Positions 34,777 to 43,669 of a stretch of DNA of 64,000 nt are shown here, in pieces. The notes below the pieces were generated by a model that worked only from the letters and a program-made list of their open reading frames with translations, was not told the DNA's origin and searched no databases. The stretch is taken from positions 39,766 to 103,765 of the forward strand of contig CAKSSR010000003.1 of the NCBI GenBank assembly GCA_934489735.1. Direction: 5' to 3'. Made by a program: the position numbers and the translations under genes. The stretch is from an uncultured Eubacteriales bacterium (lineage in GTDB: Bacteria; Bacillota; Clostridia; Oscillospirales; Acutalibacteraceae). The number at the start of each line of letters is the position of its first letter. The first letter of the stretch is position 1.

Positions 34777-35178
34777 TTATCTCTTTGAAAATTGTGGAGC
34801 TCTTCTAGCAGCTTTAAGTCCGTATTTTTTACGTTCTTTCATTCTTGGATCTCTTGTCAAATAACCGCATTTTTTAAGAGTAGGACGTAAATCCTCTGAC
34901 TCATATTTCAATAAAGCTCTAGCTATACCGTGACGGATTGCTCCAGCTTGACCTGTTACTCCGCCTCCGTCAACCCTACAAACTACATCGAAGGTACCTT
35001 CCTTACCAGTAGCAGTTAAAGCCTGACGTACTATCAATTTAAGAGTTTCTAATCCGAAGTAATCGTCTATATTTCTATCATTTATAGTTATATTACCACT
35101 ACCTGGATAAAGTCTAACTCTAGCAACTGAACTCTTTCTTCTCCCAGTTCCATATAAAAAAGGTTTTTTATTATACAT
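34777..35178 (-). CDS. rpsI: 30S ribosomal protein S9
   Basis: 133 residues from ATG 35178, which has AGGAGG upstream. N-terminus FLYGTGRRKSSVARVRLYPG and C-terminus LTRDPRMKERKKYGLKAARR are diagnostic. A longer frame extending into the ribosome site is not used. It follows rplM by 17 bp as in most bacteria. Confidence 0.97.
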   Translation of the reverse strand: MYNKKPFLYGTGRRKSSVARVRLYPGSGNITINDRNIDDYFGLETLKLIVRQALTATGKEGTFDVVCRVDGGGVTGQAGAIRHGIARALLKYESEDLRPTLKKCGYLTRDPRMKERKKYGLKAARRAPQFSKR

Positions 35179-35195
35179 ACCTATGTCCTCCTGTC

Positions 35196-35624
35196 TTAAA
35201 GGTCGCAAACTTCAGGTTTTTGAGCAGAATGTTCATGCTCGCTACCAGCGAATAAGCGGATTCTTGTTAAAGCTTTTCTTCCCAAAGTATTATCAGGAAG
35301 CATTCTTTTAACTGCTAGTTCCATAGCTTTAGTAGGTCTGTTTTTCATAAGAGAGTCATATCTAGTAGCCTTCAAGTGACCAATATATCCAGTATGACGA
35401 TAATAATATTTTTGAGTTAGCTTATTACCGGTCAAAACAGCCTGAGCACAGTTGATTATTATGACATGATCGCCACAATCAACGTGAGGAGTAAAGATAG
35501 GCTTATGCTTTCCTCTAAGTAGGACTGCAGCTTTTGCAGCTACTCTTCCAAGTGGTTTACCAGCAGCATCGATTACATACCACTTACGAACTATATCACT
35601 TGGCTTTGCCATAAAAGTTTTCAT
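35196..35624 (-). CDS. rplM: 50S ribosomal protein L13
   Basis: 142 residues. WYVIDAAGKPLGRVAAKAA, the GDHVIIINCAQAVLTGNK core and AVKRMLPDNTLGRKAL are classic L13. GGAGGGAA ribosome site. Behind a structured leader that includes the 71-bp repeat. Confidence 0.97.
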   Translation of the reverse strand: MKTFMAKPSDIVRKWYVIDAAGKPLGRVAAKAAVLLRGKHKPIFTPHVDCGDHVIIINCAQAVLTGNKLTQKYYYRHTGYIGHLKATRYDSLMKNRPTKAMELAVKRMLPDNTLGRKALTRIRLFAGSEHEHSAQKPEVCDL

Positions 35625-35639
35625 TTAAATTCCCTCCAT

Positions 35640-35788
35640 CGAAGATATTTATAAAGTTTTCCAATGCAAAACCACATACCTGTTAGGCGTGTGGTAAATT
35701 GTTGCGACCGCACACTTACGTACGGTTCTTATTTTCAACCATTTATTAGATAAAAATTGAGACCTCATAAGAAAATTATGAGAAAGAT
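35640..35788 (-). promoter_or_regulatory. Structured leader of rplM-rpsI
   Basis: Three hairpins lie between the 71-bp repeat and rplM: CTCATAA/TTATGAG (35764-35782), ACCGCAC/GTACGGT with G-U pairing (35707-35726) and CCACA/TGTGG (35672-35694). It could be an L13-type autoregulatory leader, but I cannot confirm the Rfam consensus by eye. Confidence 0.35.
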
Positions 35789-35859
35789 AACTGAACCTCC
35801 CACGACTAAAGTCGCAGGGTTCTTGGGAACTCTCTCCTAACGGAAAGATATTTATCAAA
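35789..35859 (-). repeat. 71-bp repeat, copy 2: IS200/IS605-type right end/omega-RNA-like element
   Basis: Exact reverse complement of 12359-12429. On the minus strand it begins about 17 bp after the rplM promoter -10, so it forms the very 5-prime end of the rplM-rpsI transcript, in sense. No transposase gene adjoins it. Confidence 0.6.
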
Positions 35860-35875
35860 TTTGATTGATAAAGAT

Positions 35876-35904
35876 ATTTTATCATACCTAGATTAATAAG
35901 TCAA
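35876..35904 (-). promoter_or_regulatory. Predicted sigma-A promoter of rplM-rpsI
   Basis: Minus strand TTGACT (35899-35904), 17-bp spacer, TAAAAT (35876-35881, preceded by TATGA). Strong vegetative promoter as expected for ribosomal protein genes; about 250 bp from the rplM start. Confidence 0.7.
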
Positions 35905-36057
35905 CAACTATTTATTAAAAAATCAATATAAATCTTCAAAGCTCTTTTAATCTCATGTATACTCGTGTATACTCTCATATTCTCAGTTTTAAATTTTAGA
36001 TAAGGACATTATTTGATATAATTTAAAGTATAAATGATTTAGTTAGGGAAAAATGAA

Positions 36058-36150
36058 ATGAAAGCAAGTAAATTTGTCAAAATATCAATAATGTCTTTAA
36101 GTTTAGGAATGATTTTTTTGAGGAATATATGTATTTGCGATGGGAAATAA
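36058..36150 (+). pseudogene. Signal-peptide fragment cut off by frameshift
   Basis: A 30-codon ORF encodes MKASKFVKISIMSLSLGMIF and ends shortly after: a basic start plus hydrophobic core typical of a secretion signal. It is in a different frame from, and overlaps by 11 bp, the 108-residue ORF that follows. The two together look like one exported protein broken by an indel. Confidence 0.5.
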
Positions 36151-36466
36151 AGATAATCGGAACAATTTAGAAAGTGTTATCCAAAGGCAAGAAAGCGTAA
36201 TCAAAGCTGATGCTAACGAAGGAATAGAAGAGCCTATTAAAAAAGAAATCGGCGCAGGGAGAAGTGAGGCTTATGCTACGGAATATGCAAGGCTAGTTGA
36301 TAGTTATGGTAACGAAGTAGCAAGGAAACATGTTGAAATTGTTGACAGGGAGTTTAAATCAGGAAAGAGTTATATTTATGCAAGTAGATATGCGACAATG
36401 ATAGAGGATTGTAAGGTTAAAGAAAGTATAGCGAGGGAGTATGCAAGGGCCTATGAATCATGTTAA
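36140..36466 (+). CDS. Repeat protein fragment with YA-rich motifs
   Basis: 108 residues, unrecognised. Degenerate units such as SEAYATEYARLVDSYGNEVA, SYIYASRYATMIEDCKV and IAREYARAYES recur about every 30 residues. No own ribosome site or signal. It lies directly after an out-of-frame signal peptide, so it is probably the mature part of a frameshifted secreted protein. Confidence 0.5.
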   Translation: MGNKDNRNNLESVIQRQESVIKADANEGIEEPIKKEIGAGRSEAYATEYARLVDSYGNEVARKHVEIVDREFKSGKSYIYASRYATMIEDCKVKESIAREYARAYESC

Positions 36467-36775
36467 TAAAGTGGTACAATATAGAAAAAAACTAGACTAA
36501 CAGTTGAATGCAATGTAGGAGAAACAGATGCAGGGAGATATTCTGAGGCGCTTGAAAAAGAAATTAAAATAAAGCAAGTATTTAGATATTGGAATCAATC
36601 CAGTATATTGTTGAAAAAAGTATAGCTTAACAGGAGGATAGAAGGGAAATAGAGTATGCCAGATTAACAACTGAATGCAATGTAGAAGGAATAGATGCTG
36701 AAAAAGAAATTAGGCGGAAAGAACTGTTTATGTACATGGGAGAAAGAATTAAAATAAAATTTGATAATTGTTAAA
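36467..36775 (+). other. Further decayed repeats of the same protein
   Basis: Short frames read TRLTVECNVGETDAG and EYARLTTECNVEGIDAEKE, separated by stops; they resemble the YARL units upstream. This is degenerate coding sequence. Confidence 0.4.
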
Positions 36776-37124
36776 AAATATAGATTTTTGTTAAGGGAAA
36801 ATCATAAAATATTTAAGATAGTATTGGCATTATGCATTTCTGCTACAATAATTGGTTTTGAGATGCATAATATTTTAATATTCATAATAAAATGTTGATG
36901 CGAAATATGGAAAGCTTCTTGATTAGAATTTTGATACGTGCTATAATTACAATTGGTGAGTAGGAATATATTTATTAACAGCGCTATCTTTGAGTAAATA
37001 CGAAGAAATTTTTAATGCGTTAGTAGAAATTTGGAAAGGAGAAGCTACTAGATAATTACGATTATCCATATTTTTAGTAGTGAATCATTAAAGACGTTTA
37101 ATCTTTAATAAAAAACGATAGATT
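36776..37124 (+). other. Intergenic region before uppS
   Basis: About 350 bp without a supported gene. I see an inverted pair CATTATGCATTTC/GAGATGCATAATATT near 36830-36873, possibly a terminator-like stem, and no clear promoter. Confidence 0.35.
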
Positions 37125-37817
37125 ATGCCAAAACATATAGGAATAATTATGGATGGAAATGGAAGATGGGCAAAGAAAAGAGGATTACCTAGAACAGCAG
37201 GGCATACTAAAGGAGCAGCCACATTTAAGAAGATAGCACTGTACTGTAACAAGATAGGATTAAAATATTTGACGGTATATGCATTTTCTACAGAGAATTG
37301 GAAGAGACCTTTAACAGAAGTCAATGCAATAATGAAATTATTTAAGGAATATTTAGAAAGTGCTATAAATGATTTTCAAAAAGAGAATATAAAGATAAGA
37401 TTTATAGGGGATACATCAGTACTTTCTAAAGAAATATTGAGTCTTATAGACAAAGTCAATGAGATTTCTGAGACAAAAGATGGAATGGTTTTGAATATAG
37501 CGATTAATTATGGCGGGCGTTTAGAATTGGTTAAAGCGGTTAAGGATATAGCAGCAATGGTTGAGAATGGTGAGGTAAATATAGAAGATATAGACGAAAA
37601 TTTAATTTCTAATAACTTATATACTAGGAATCAGCCAGACCCAGACATAATTATAAGGACAGGTGGGGAACATAGAATATCTAATTTTTTGATCTGGCAG
37701 AGCGCATATAGCGAATATTTTATATTGGATAAGATGTGGCCAAGTTTTGATAAAAAAGATATAGATAATGTGATAGAACAGTATAGAAATAGAAATAGAA
37801 GGTTTGGAACAATCTAA
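37125..37817 (+). CDS. uppS: Isoprenyl transferase (undecaprenyl diphosphate synthase)
   Basis: 230 residues. Signature HIGIIMDGNGRWAKKRGL with catalytic Asp, FSTENWKRP, and the C-terminal IIRTGGEHRISNFLIWQSAYSE. It makes the C55 carrier lipid precursor. First gene of a long envelope/isoprenoid operon. Little ribosome-site complementarity before the ATG. The usual upstream pyrH-frr genes are absent here. Confidence 0.95.
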   Translation: MPKHIGIIMDGNGRWAKKRGLPRTAGHTKGAATFKKIALYCNKIGLKYLTVYAFSTENWKRPLTEVNAIMKLFKEYLESAINDFQKENIKIRFIGDTSVLSKEILSLIDKVNEISETKDGMVLNIAINYGGRLELVKAVKDIAAMVENGEVNIEDIDENLISNNLYTRNQPDPDIIIRTGGEHRISNFLIWQSAYSEYFILDKMWPSFDKKDIDNVIEQYRNRNRRFGTI

Positions 37818-37836
37818 CTAAAGGGGGTATATTTTA

Positions 37837-38694
37837 ATGAATCAAGTAAGAGATGGCAATAAAAAATCACCGTTAATAACCAGAGTGGTATCTGGTTTGG
37901 TTGGAACAATCCTTTTTGTTGCAGTCCTTTTGTTTAATAAAAGTTTCCCATTTTTAATAAATGCATGCGTGTCATTGATATGTATTTTAGCAGTGCATGA
38001 GGTTTTTAATGTAATTGATATCAAAAAGAAGCTATTTGTAACTGTCCCTACATTAATTTTTGCTTCCATATTACCATTGTTCGGATTTGGGATAGTCTGG
38101 TATACGATTTGGTACCTTTATACTGGAATAATGTTCTTTAATTTAATAAGATCTAATGGAATTTTTAATTTAAGAGACATTCTTTCTATCTATGCTATGA
38201 CAATGTTGATAACTTTCTCAATGAGATTGATAGTAGAAGTAAGAAATTTTGATCCGACCATTGGAAGTTTATATGTATGTTATGCACTATCTGTTGCATG
38301 GTTATCAGACACAGGGGCATATTTCTTTGGCTCTTACTTTGGAAAGAATAAATTATGTCCTCAAATAAGTCCGAAGAAAACTATTGAAGGAGTAATAGGA
38401 GGGATTGGATTATGTGTAATTGGTTCGCTGCTGATATTCTTTATCTTCAGTAAGTTTATATTCTTGGATCAAATAAGAGCGAACTACTTTGCAGTATTAG
38501 CCATTTCTATTGTGGGTTCTAGCATATCAGTTTTCGGAGATTTAGTTTTTTCAGCAATCAAAAGAGGATATAAAGTAAAAGACTTCGGAAATATAATGCC
38601 AGGTCACGGCGGAGTACTAGATAGGTTTGACAGCGTTATATTTGTAGTGCCATTTATATATATCTGTATGAATATTTTTGATTTTGTTTATTAA
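37837..38694 (+). CDS. cdsA: Phosphatidate cytidylyltransferase
   Basis: 285 residues, polytopic. SDTGAYFFGSYFGKNKL, PKKTIEGVIGG and MPGHGGVLDRFDS are the CdsA signature. Makes CDP-diacylglycerol for phospholipids. AAAGGGGG ribosome site, 19 bp after uppS. Confidence 0.95.
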   Translation: MNQVRDGNKKSPLITRVVSGLVGTILFVAVLLFNKSFPFLINACVSLICILAVHEVFNVIDIKKKLFVTVPTLIFASILPLFGFGIVWYTIWYLYTGIMFFNLIRSNGIFNLRDILSIYAMTMLITFSMRLIVEVRNFDPTIGSLYVCYALSVAWLSDTGAYFFGSYFGKNKLCPQISPKKTIEGVIGGIGLCVIGSLLIFFIFSKFIFLDQIRANYFAVLAISIVGSSISVFGDLVFSAIKRGYKVKDFGNIMPGHGGVLDRFDSVIFVVPFIYICMNIFDFVY

Positions 38695-38710
38695 TTGATT
38701 AGAGGTGATA

Positions 38711-39883
38711 ATGAAAATGGTAAAAAAGATTTCGATATTGGGGTCAACTGGTTCCATAGGGAAGCAGACGATAGAAATAGTAAGGTCGTTGAAAGGCGAA
38801 GGCATATATTTAGAGATAGTAGCATTATCGGTTAATAACAATATAGCTAAGTTAGAGGAGCAAATAAGAGAATTTAGGCCGAAAATGGTAAGCGTATTTG
38901 ATACAGAAGCAGCTGATGTCTTAAGGAGCAGAATAGATGATTTAGACGTAGAAGTAGTAGCAGGCATTGAGGGATTATGCAAAGTAGCATCAATTCAAGT
39001 GGATCTGATGATAAATTCAGTTGTGGGCATGATAGGATTAAGACCGACTATATGCGCAATAGAATCTGGCAATAATGTGGCATTAGCGAACAAAGAGACA
39101 TTGGTTTCTGGCGGGCAGATTGTAATAGAAAAATCTAAGCAATATGGAGCAAAAATCATACCAGTAGATAGCGAGCATTCAGCAATTTTTCAATGTCTTC
39201 AAGGATGTGGTGATAAAAGTCAACTAAAGAAGATAATTTTGACGGCATCAGGTGGTCCGTTCTTTAAAAAGAGTAGAGAAGAGTTAAGAAATGTAAGCAA
39301 GAGTATGGCATTGAATCATCCAAATTGGTCAATGGGGCACAAAGTGACTATAGATTCTGCGACGATGATGAACAAAGGACTTGAAATAATAGAAGCGCAT
39401 TGGTTATTTAACGTACCGGTAGAAAGCATTGACGTATTGATACATCGGGAAAGCATTATCCATTCGATGATAGAATACAGAGACAATTCTATTATAGCTC
39501 AGCTAGGGGTACCAGACATGAGACTACCAATACAATATGCGATTACGTATCCAAAGAGAATTAACAGCCCAGTCAAAGAACTAGACTTATCTGATATATG
39601 CAACCTTTCTTTTTTTAAGCCTGACTTAGAAAATTTTAAATGTTTAAGACTAGCGATAGAATCGATAAAGGAAGGGGGACTTTATCCGACATCGATGAAT
39701 GCAGCAAATGAAGAGGCAGTGAATGCATTTTTAAGAGAAGAAATATCATTTTTAGACATAGCGGACTTAGTTGAAGAAGCTATGAATAGTTGCAATAATA
39801 AATTTGACTGTTCGATAGAAGATATATTAGAGGAAGATAGAAAATCTAGACAATATGTCTTGAAAAGATTGAAAAGGGGTTGA
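38711..39883 (+). CDS. dxr: 1-deoxy-D-xylulose 5-phosphate reductoisomerase
   Basis: About 390 residues. NADPH motif GSTGSIGKQT, ALANKETLVSGG, PVDSEHSAIFQCLQG and HPNWSMGHKVTIDSATMMNKG are all present. It catalyses the MEP-pathway step to MEP. Start ATG 38711 follows GAGGTGAT closely; GTG 38705 and ATG 38717 are alternatives. Confidence 0.96.
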   Translation: MKMVKKISILGSTGSIGKQTIEIVRSLKGEGIYLEIVALSVNNNIAKLEEQIREFRPKMVSVFDTEAADVLRSRIDDLDVEVVAGIEGLCKVASIQVDLMINSVVGMIGLRPTICAIESGNNVALANKETLVSGGQIVIEKSKQYGAKIIPVDSEHSAIFQCLQGCGDKSQLKKIILTASGGPFFKKSREELRNVSKSMALNHPNWSMGHKVTIDSATMMNKGLEIIEAHWLFNVPVESIDVLIHRESIIHSMIEYRDNSIIAQLGVPDMRLPIQYAITYPKRINSPVKELDLSDICNLSFFKPDLENFKCLRLAIESIKEGGLYPTSMNAANEEAVNAFLREEISFLDIADLVEEAMNSCNNKFDCSIEDILEEDRKSRQYVLKRLKRG

Positions 39884-40932
39884 TTTTTATTATAAATATA
39901 GTATCTATAATAATAGCAATAGTTTTATTTGGAATATTGGTATTTATCCATGAGTTAGGTCATTTTATTGCAGCGATAAAATGTGGAATAACTGTGAAGG
40001 AATTTTCAATAGGAATGGGACCGGCTATATTGAAACATGAAAGAAATGGAATATTATATTCTATTAGGGCACTGCCGATTGGCGGATTCTGTGATATGGA
40101 AGGAGAAAACGACGACGGGAATAATGAAGGATCATTTAATAGCAAGCCGATATGGCAAAGAATGATAGTAGTTTTAGCAGGCGTCGCAATGAATTTATTA
40201 CTTGGCTTTGTTTTAATGATAATGATAATCTCAAGTCAAGAGAAGATGGCATCAACGACAATAGATAAATTCTTAAAGGAAGATGCAACATCAAAGACCA
40301 CAGGACTAATGGAAAATGACAGATTTGCTTCAATAGATGGATATAAAATACTAGTAGACAACGATATAATTTTTGCAATATCAACGAACAAGGGACCATA
40401 TGACATAGAAGTATATAGAAATAATAGCAAAGTAATGCTAAAGAATGTGGAGTTTGAGACGAAGGACAATGAAATTTTAATAGATTTCAGGGTGAAGCCA
40501 ATAGAAAAGAATCCGATTACAATTTTAGATCAGGCTTTAAAGAAGACTATGTCAGATATAAAAGTTGTTTGGTACAGTCTTTTTGGAATGATAAGCGGAA
40601 AACTAAATATGTCTGACATGTCGGGACCAGTTGGCATAGTTTCGATAGTAGGAAGTGCCGTAAATGAAGGATTGAAAGAGAATATATACCAAGGGGCAAG
40701 GAATGTTATATCATTGATGATAATATTGACAATAAATCTAGGAGTGCTAAACTTGCTTCCGGTACCTGCATTAGACGGAGGAAGATTTATTTTTTTAATC
40801 ATTGAAGCAATAAGGAAGAAACCGATCAATAGGAAGTGTGAGATGATTATTAATACAATTGGATTTGCTTTATTTTTATTATTGATGGTCTTTATTACTT
40901 TTAGCGACATAATGAAATTGTTCAATAAGTGA
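39880..40932 (+). CDS. rseP: Site-2 protease RseP/RasP
   Basis: 350 residues. HELGHF zinc motif near residue 25 within the first membrane helix, a reduced PDZ region, and the second catalytic motif NLLPVPALDGGRF near the C-terminal helices. It cleaves membrane-embedded anti-sigma factors or signal-peptide remnants. The start is odd: AAGGGG runs straight into TTG 39880, overlapping dxr; an ATT a few codons later is better spaced. The product is clear. Confidence 0.93.
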   Translation: MIFIINIVSIIIAIVLFGILVFIHELGHFIAAIKCGITVKEFSIGMGPAILKHERNGILYSIRALPIGGFCDMEGENDDGNNEGSFNSKPIWQRMIVVLAGVAMNLLLGFVLMIMIISSQEKMASTTIDKFLKEDATSKTTGLMENDRFASIDGYKILVDNDIIFAISTNKGPYDIEVYRNNSKVMLKNVEFETKDNEILIDFRVKPIEKNPITILDQALKKTMSDIKVVWYSLFGMISGKLNMSDMSGPVGIVSIVGSAVNEGLKENIYQGARNVISLMIILTINLGVLNLLPVPALDGGRFIFLIIEAIRKKPINRKCEMIINTIGFALFLLLMVFITFSDIMKLFNK

Positions 40933-40943
40933 GGAGTAATTAA

Positions 40944-41984
40944 ATGAGAAGAAATAGTAAAGTGGTCAAAATAGGCAACAAATTTATAGGAGGAACTGAG
41001 AAAATATTAGTCCAGTCTATGCTTAGCAAAAGAAGTGATGACATATCTGGAAATGTAGCGCAAGCGATTGACTTAGAAAAGGCTGGATGTGATATAATAA
41101 GAGTATCTGTCCCAGACAAAGATTCTTTAAAAAATATTTATGAATTAAAGAAAAATGTAAGTATTCCGATAGTAGCAGATATACATTTTGATCATAAGTT
41201 AGCAATCGAGTCGGTTTATGCAGGAGTTGACAAGATAAGAATAAACCCAGGCAACATAGGCAATGATGATAGAATAAAACAAGTAGCGGATTGTTGTAGA
41301 AGTCATGGCATTCCGATTAGAATAGGAGTAAACTCAGGATCAGTAGAGAAGAAAATATTAGAAAAGTATGGCAGAGCGAATGCACAGGCATTAGCGGACA
41401 GTGCAATATATAATACAAAGCTATTAGAGAAGTTTGACTTTGATGACATAGTTTTATCAATGAAGTCATCAGACGTAAAGACTATGATAGACGCATACAA
41501 GATAGTGGCTGAAAAATGTGAGTACCCTTTGCATTTGGGAGTGACAGAGGCAGGAACTTATGACATAGGCGTGATAAAATCCAGCATAGGGATAGGAACT
41601 TTATTATCAGAAGGAATAGGAGACACGATCAGGGCAACTTTGACTGACGATCCAATAGTAGAAGTCAGAGTGGGGAAAGATATATTGAAATCATTAAATC
41701 TATGTGACGAAGGAATTACATTTATATCATGTCCGACTTGTGGAAGAACTAGAATAGACGTAATGAAATTGACAAAGGAAGCGCAAGAAAGATTAAAGGA
41801 TTGCAAGGAAAATATAAAAATAGCTATAATGGGCTGTGTAGTGAATGGACCTGGTGAAGCAAGGGAAGCTGATATAGGAATAGCAGGAGGAAATGGAGAA
41901 GGTGTCTTATTTAAGAAGGGGAAAGTGATAAAGAAGAATGTTCCTGAAAATCAATTAATAGATGAGTTAATAAAACTTATATGA
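40944..41984 (+). CDS. ispG: 4-hydroxy-3-methylbut-2-enyl diphosphate synthase
   Basis: 346 residues. TIM-barrel N-terminus and a [4Fe-4S] C-terminal domain with SCPTCGRTRIDV and MGCVVNGPGEAREADIGIAG (three cysteine ligands). Seventh enzyme type of the MEP pathway, grouped with dxr. GAGGAG ribosome site. Confidence 0.96.
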   Translation: MRRNSKVVKIGNKFIGGTEKILVQSMLSKRSDDISGNVAQAIDLEKAGCDIIRVSVPDKDSLKNIYELKKNVSIPIVADIHFDHKLAIESVYAGVDKIRINPGNIGNDDRIKQVADCCRSHGIPIRIGVNSGSVEKKILEKYGRANAQALADSAIYNTKLLEKFDFDDIVLSMKSSDVKTMIDAYKIVAEKCEYPLHLGVTEAGTYDIGVIKSSIGIGTLLSEGIGDTIRATLTDDPIVEVRVGKDILKSLNLCDEGITFISCPTCGRTRIDVMKLTKEAQERLKDCKENIKIAIMGCVVNGPGEAREADIGIAGGNGEGVLFKKGKVIKKNVPENQLIDELIKLI

Positions 41985-42003
41985 CTTTTAGGAGGTATAT
42001 ATA

Positions 42004-42618
42004 ATGAGCAGCGAAGCTTATGAAGAAAATAACAAAGTACCTAAATTTATTAGGGTTATATATGAATTGCTAGAGGTAGTGATACCAGCTTTTGTAATAG
42101 TAGTATTTATCAATATATTTATGTTTAGGCAAACAGAGGTTCATCAGACTTCGATGACGAATACTCTTCAAGAGGGAGACAGAGTTATTATATTACCACT
42201 GGTTCCATCATATGATGAATTAAAAATAGGAGACATTATAGTTTCTCATCCAAGCAATTTTGAGGAACCAATAATAAAAAGGCTAATAGCAAAAGAAGGT
42301 CAAACAGTTGATGTAAGGGATGGAATAGTATATGTGGATGATGAAATGTTATCTGAGCCATATATCAGGAACTACAAGGGAATAGGAACATACACGCCCG
42401 TATATAATATTTTATCTGAAATTTATGAAGACTTAAAAACAGAGGACTTAATGCAATTTCCTTTAACAGTACCTGAACAATGTGTCTTCGCAATGGGAGA
42501 CAATAGGTTGGGATCGGTTGACAGTAGATATAAAAAAGTAGGATTTATAAAGAGAGAAGATATAATAGGTAAAGCAGCATTAAGAATTTTTCCTTTTAAC
42601 AAGTTTGGCCTTCTATAG
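42004..42618 (+). CDS. lepB: Signal peptidase I
   Basis: 204 residues. N-terminal membrane helix (about 20-38), serine nucleophile in VHQTSMTNT (S50), lysine base in IIKRLIA (K92), and the late box AMGDNRLGSVDSR. It removes Sec signal peptides outside the membrane. AGGAGGT ribosome site, 19 bp after ispG. Confidence 0.95.
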   Translation: MSSEAYEENNKVPKFIRVIYELLEVVIPAFVIVVFINIFMFRQTEVHQTSMTNTLQEGDRVIILPLVPSYDELKIGDIIVSHPSNFEEPIIKRLIAKEGQTVDVRDGIVYVDDEMLSEPYIRNYKGIGTYTPVYNILSEIYEDLKTEDLMQFPLTVPEQCVFAMGDNRLGSVDSRYKKVGFIKREDIIGKAALRIFPFNKFGLL

Positions 42619-42667
42619 AAATGATGTGAGTGAGTAAAGTAAAATTGTACTAAGGAAAGAATTTATT

Positions 42668-43642
42668 ATGAAAGTAAAGATTAATTTAGGTGAATGGAAT
42701 AATATTTTTGCAGTACCAACGGTATTGGTAGATAAGTATATTAAATTGGCTGGTGGCAGTCAAATAAAAGTACTATTATGCATATTGAGATATGCGGGAA
42801 AGAATGTAGATTCAGAATATATATCAAAAATACTTGCAATGCATCCAGCTGATGTTAAGGATGCATTGCAATATTGGACTGAGGTTGGATTAATAAGTAA
42901 TATACATGAAGAGATAGTACCGAATGGGATAAGTAAAAATAAAGAAACCATCAAGAAAAAAGAAGAAGAGCGAGATGAATCTGCTACGAAAAACAGAGAA
43001 TTGGTGAGACGGGTTAAGCCGGACAGCGAATATATATCTAAAAGATTAAGAGAAGATAGACAAATGGCATTCTTAATGCAAGAGGCTCAAGTGATTTTAG
43101 GGAGACCGATATCACAAAATGACTTAGCAATTCTAATCATGGCACATGACAACGACGGGTTACCAGTAGATGTAATAATAATGCTACTTCAATATGCAGT
43201 AAGTATAGGGAAGGGAAATATGAAGTATATAGAAAAGGTAGCAATTGCATGGGGAGCAGAAGAAATAGACTCTATAAAGAAAGCGGAAAGTAAGATAAAG
43301 TCATTATCAAATGTTACAAAGGCTTGGTTTAAAGTAGAAAAGATAATGGGAACAGAGAGAAGGTCACCTACAGCGAAAGAAAGTGAACAGGTCAATAGAT
43401 GGATAAATGAATATCATATGAACGACGAATTGATAACAGAAGCCTACGAGAGATGTGTGAATGTCAAAGGGAAGCCAATAATAAATTATATGGACTTTAT
43501 AATAAAAAGGTGGTATAATTCAGGTATAAGAAGTTTGTCTCAGGCAAGGGCAGAAATTCAACAGAATAAAGATAAGAAGAAAGGTAGTAATAGATCTGCA
43601 TATAACATAGAGGAATATGACAATTTAAGTGCATTTGATTAA
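42668..43642 (+). CDS. DnaD-domain replication initiation protein
   Basis: 324 residues. An N-terminal winged-helix-like part (about 1-80) and two DnaB_2/DnaD-type helical domains (about 135-210 and 215-300), with the YxxxxIxxxYxxxI-like ending INYMDFIIKRWYNSGI. Firmicutes DnaD/DnaB proteins help load the helicase. It directly precedes the DnaI/DnaC-like ATPase, a common clostridial pair. Confidence 0.88.
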   Translation: MKVKINLGEWNNIFAVPTVLVDKYIKLAGGSQIKVLLCILRYAGKNVDSEYISKILAMHPADVKDALQYWTEVGLISNIHEEIVPNGISKNKETIKKKEEERDESATKNRELVRRVKPDSEYISKRLREDRQMAFLMQEAQVILGRPISQNDLAILIMAHDNDGLPVDVIIMLLQYAVSIGKGNMKYIEKVAIAWGAEEIDSIKKAESKIKSLSNVTKAWFKVEKIMGTERRSPTAKESEQVNRWINEYHMNDELITEAYERCVNVKGKPIINYMDFIIKRWYNSGIRSLSQARAEIQQNKDKKKGSNRSAYNIEEYDNLSAFD

Positions 43643-43669
43643 AATAAGAGATAGGTGTGATATATTAAG

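Noticed and set aside
35700..35730. Group II intron domain V remnant (ACGTACGGTT)
   Set aside because: Only the 3-prime strand resembles domain V; the 5-prime strand and the GAAA loop are missing, and a simple hairpin explains it.
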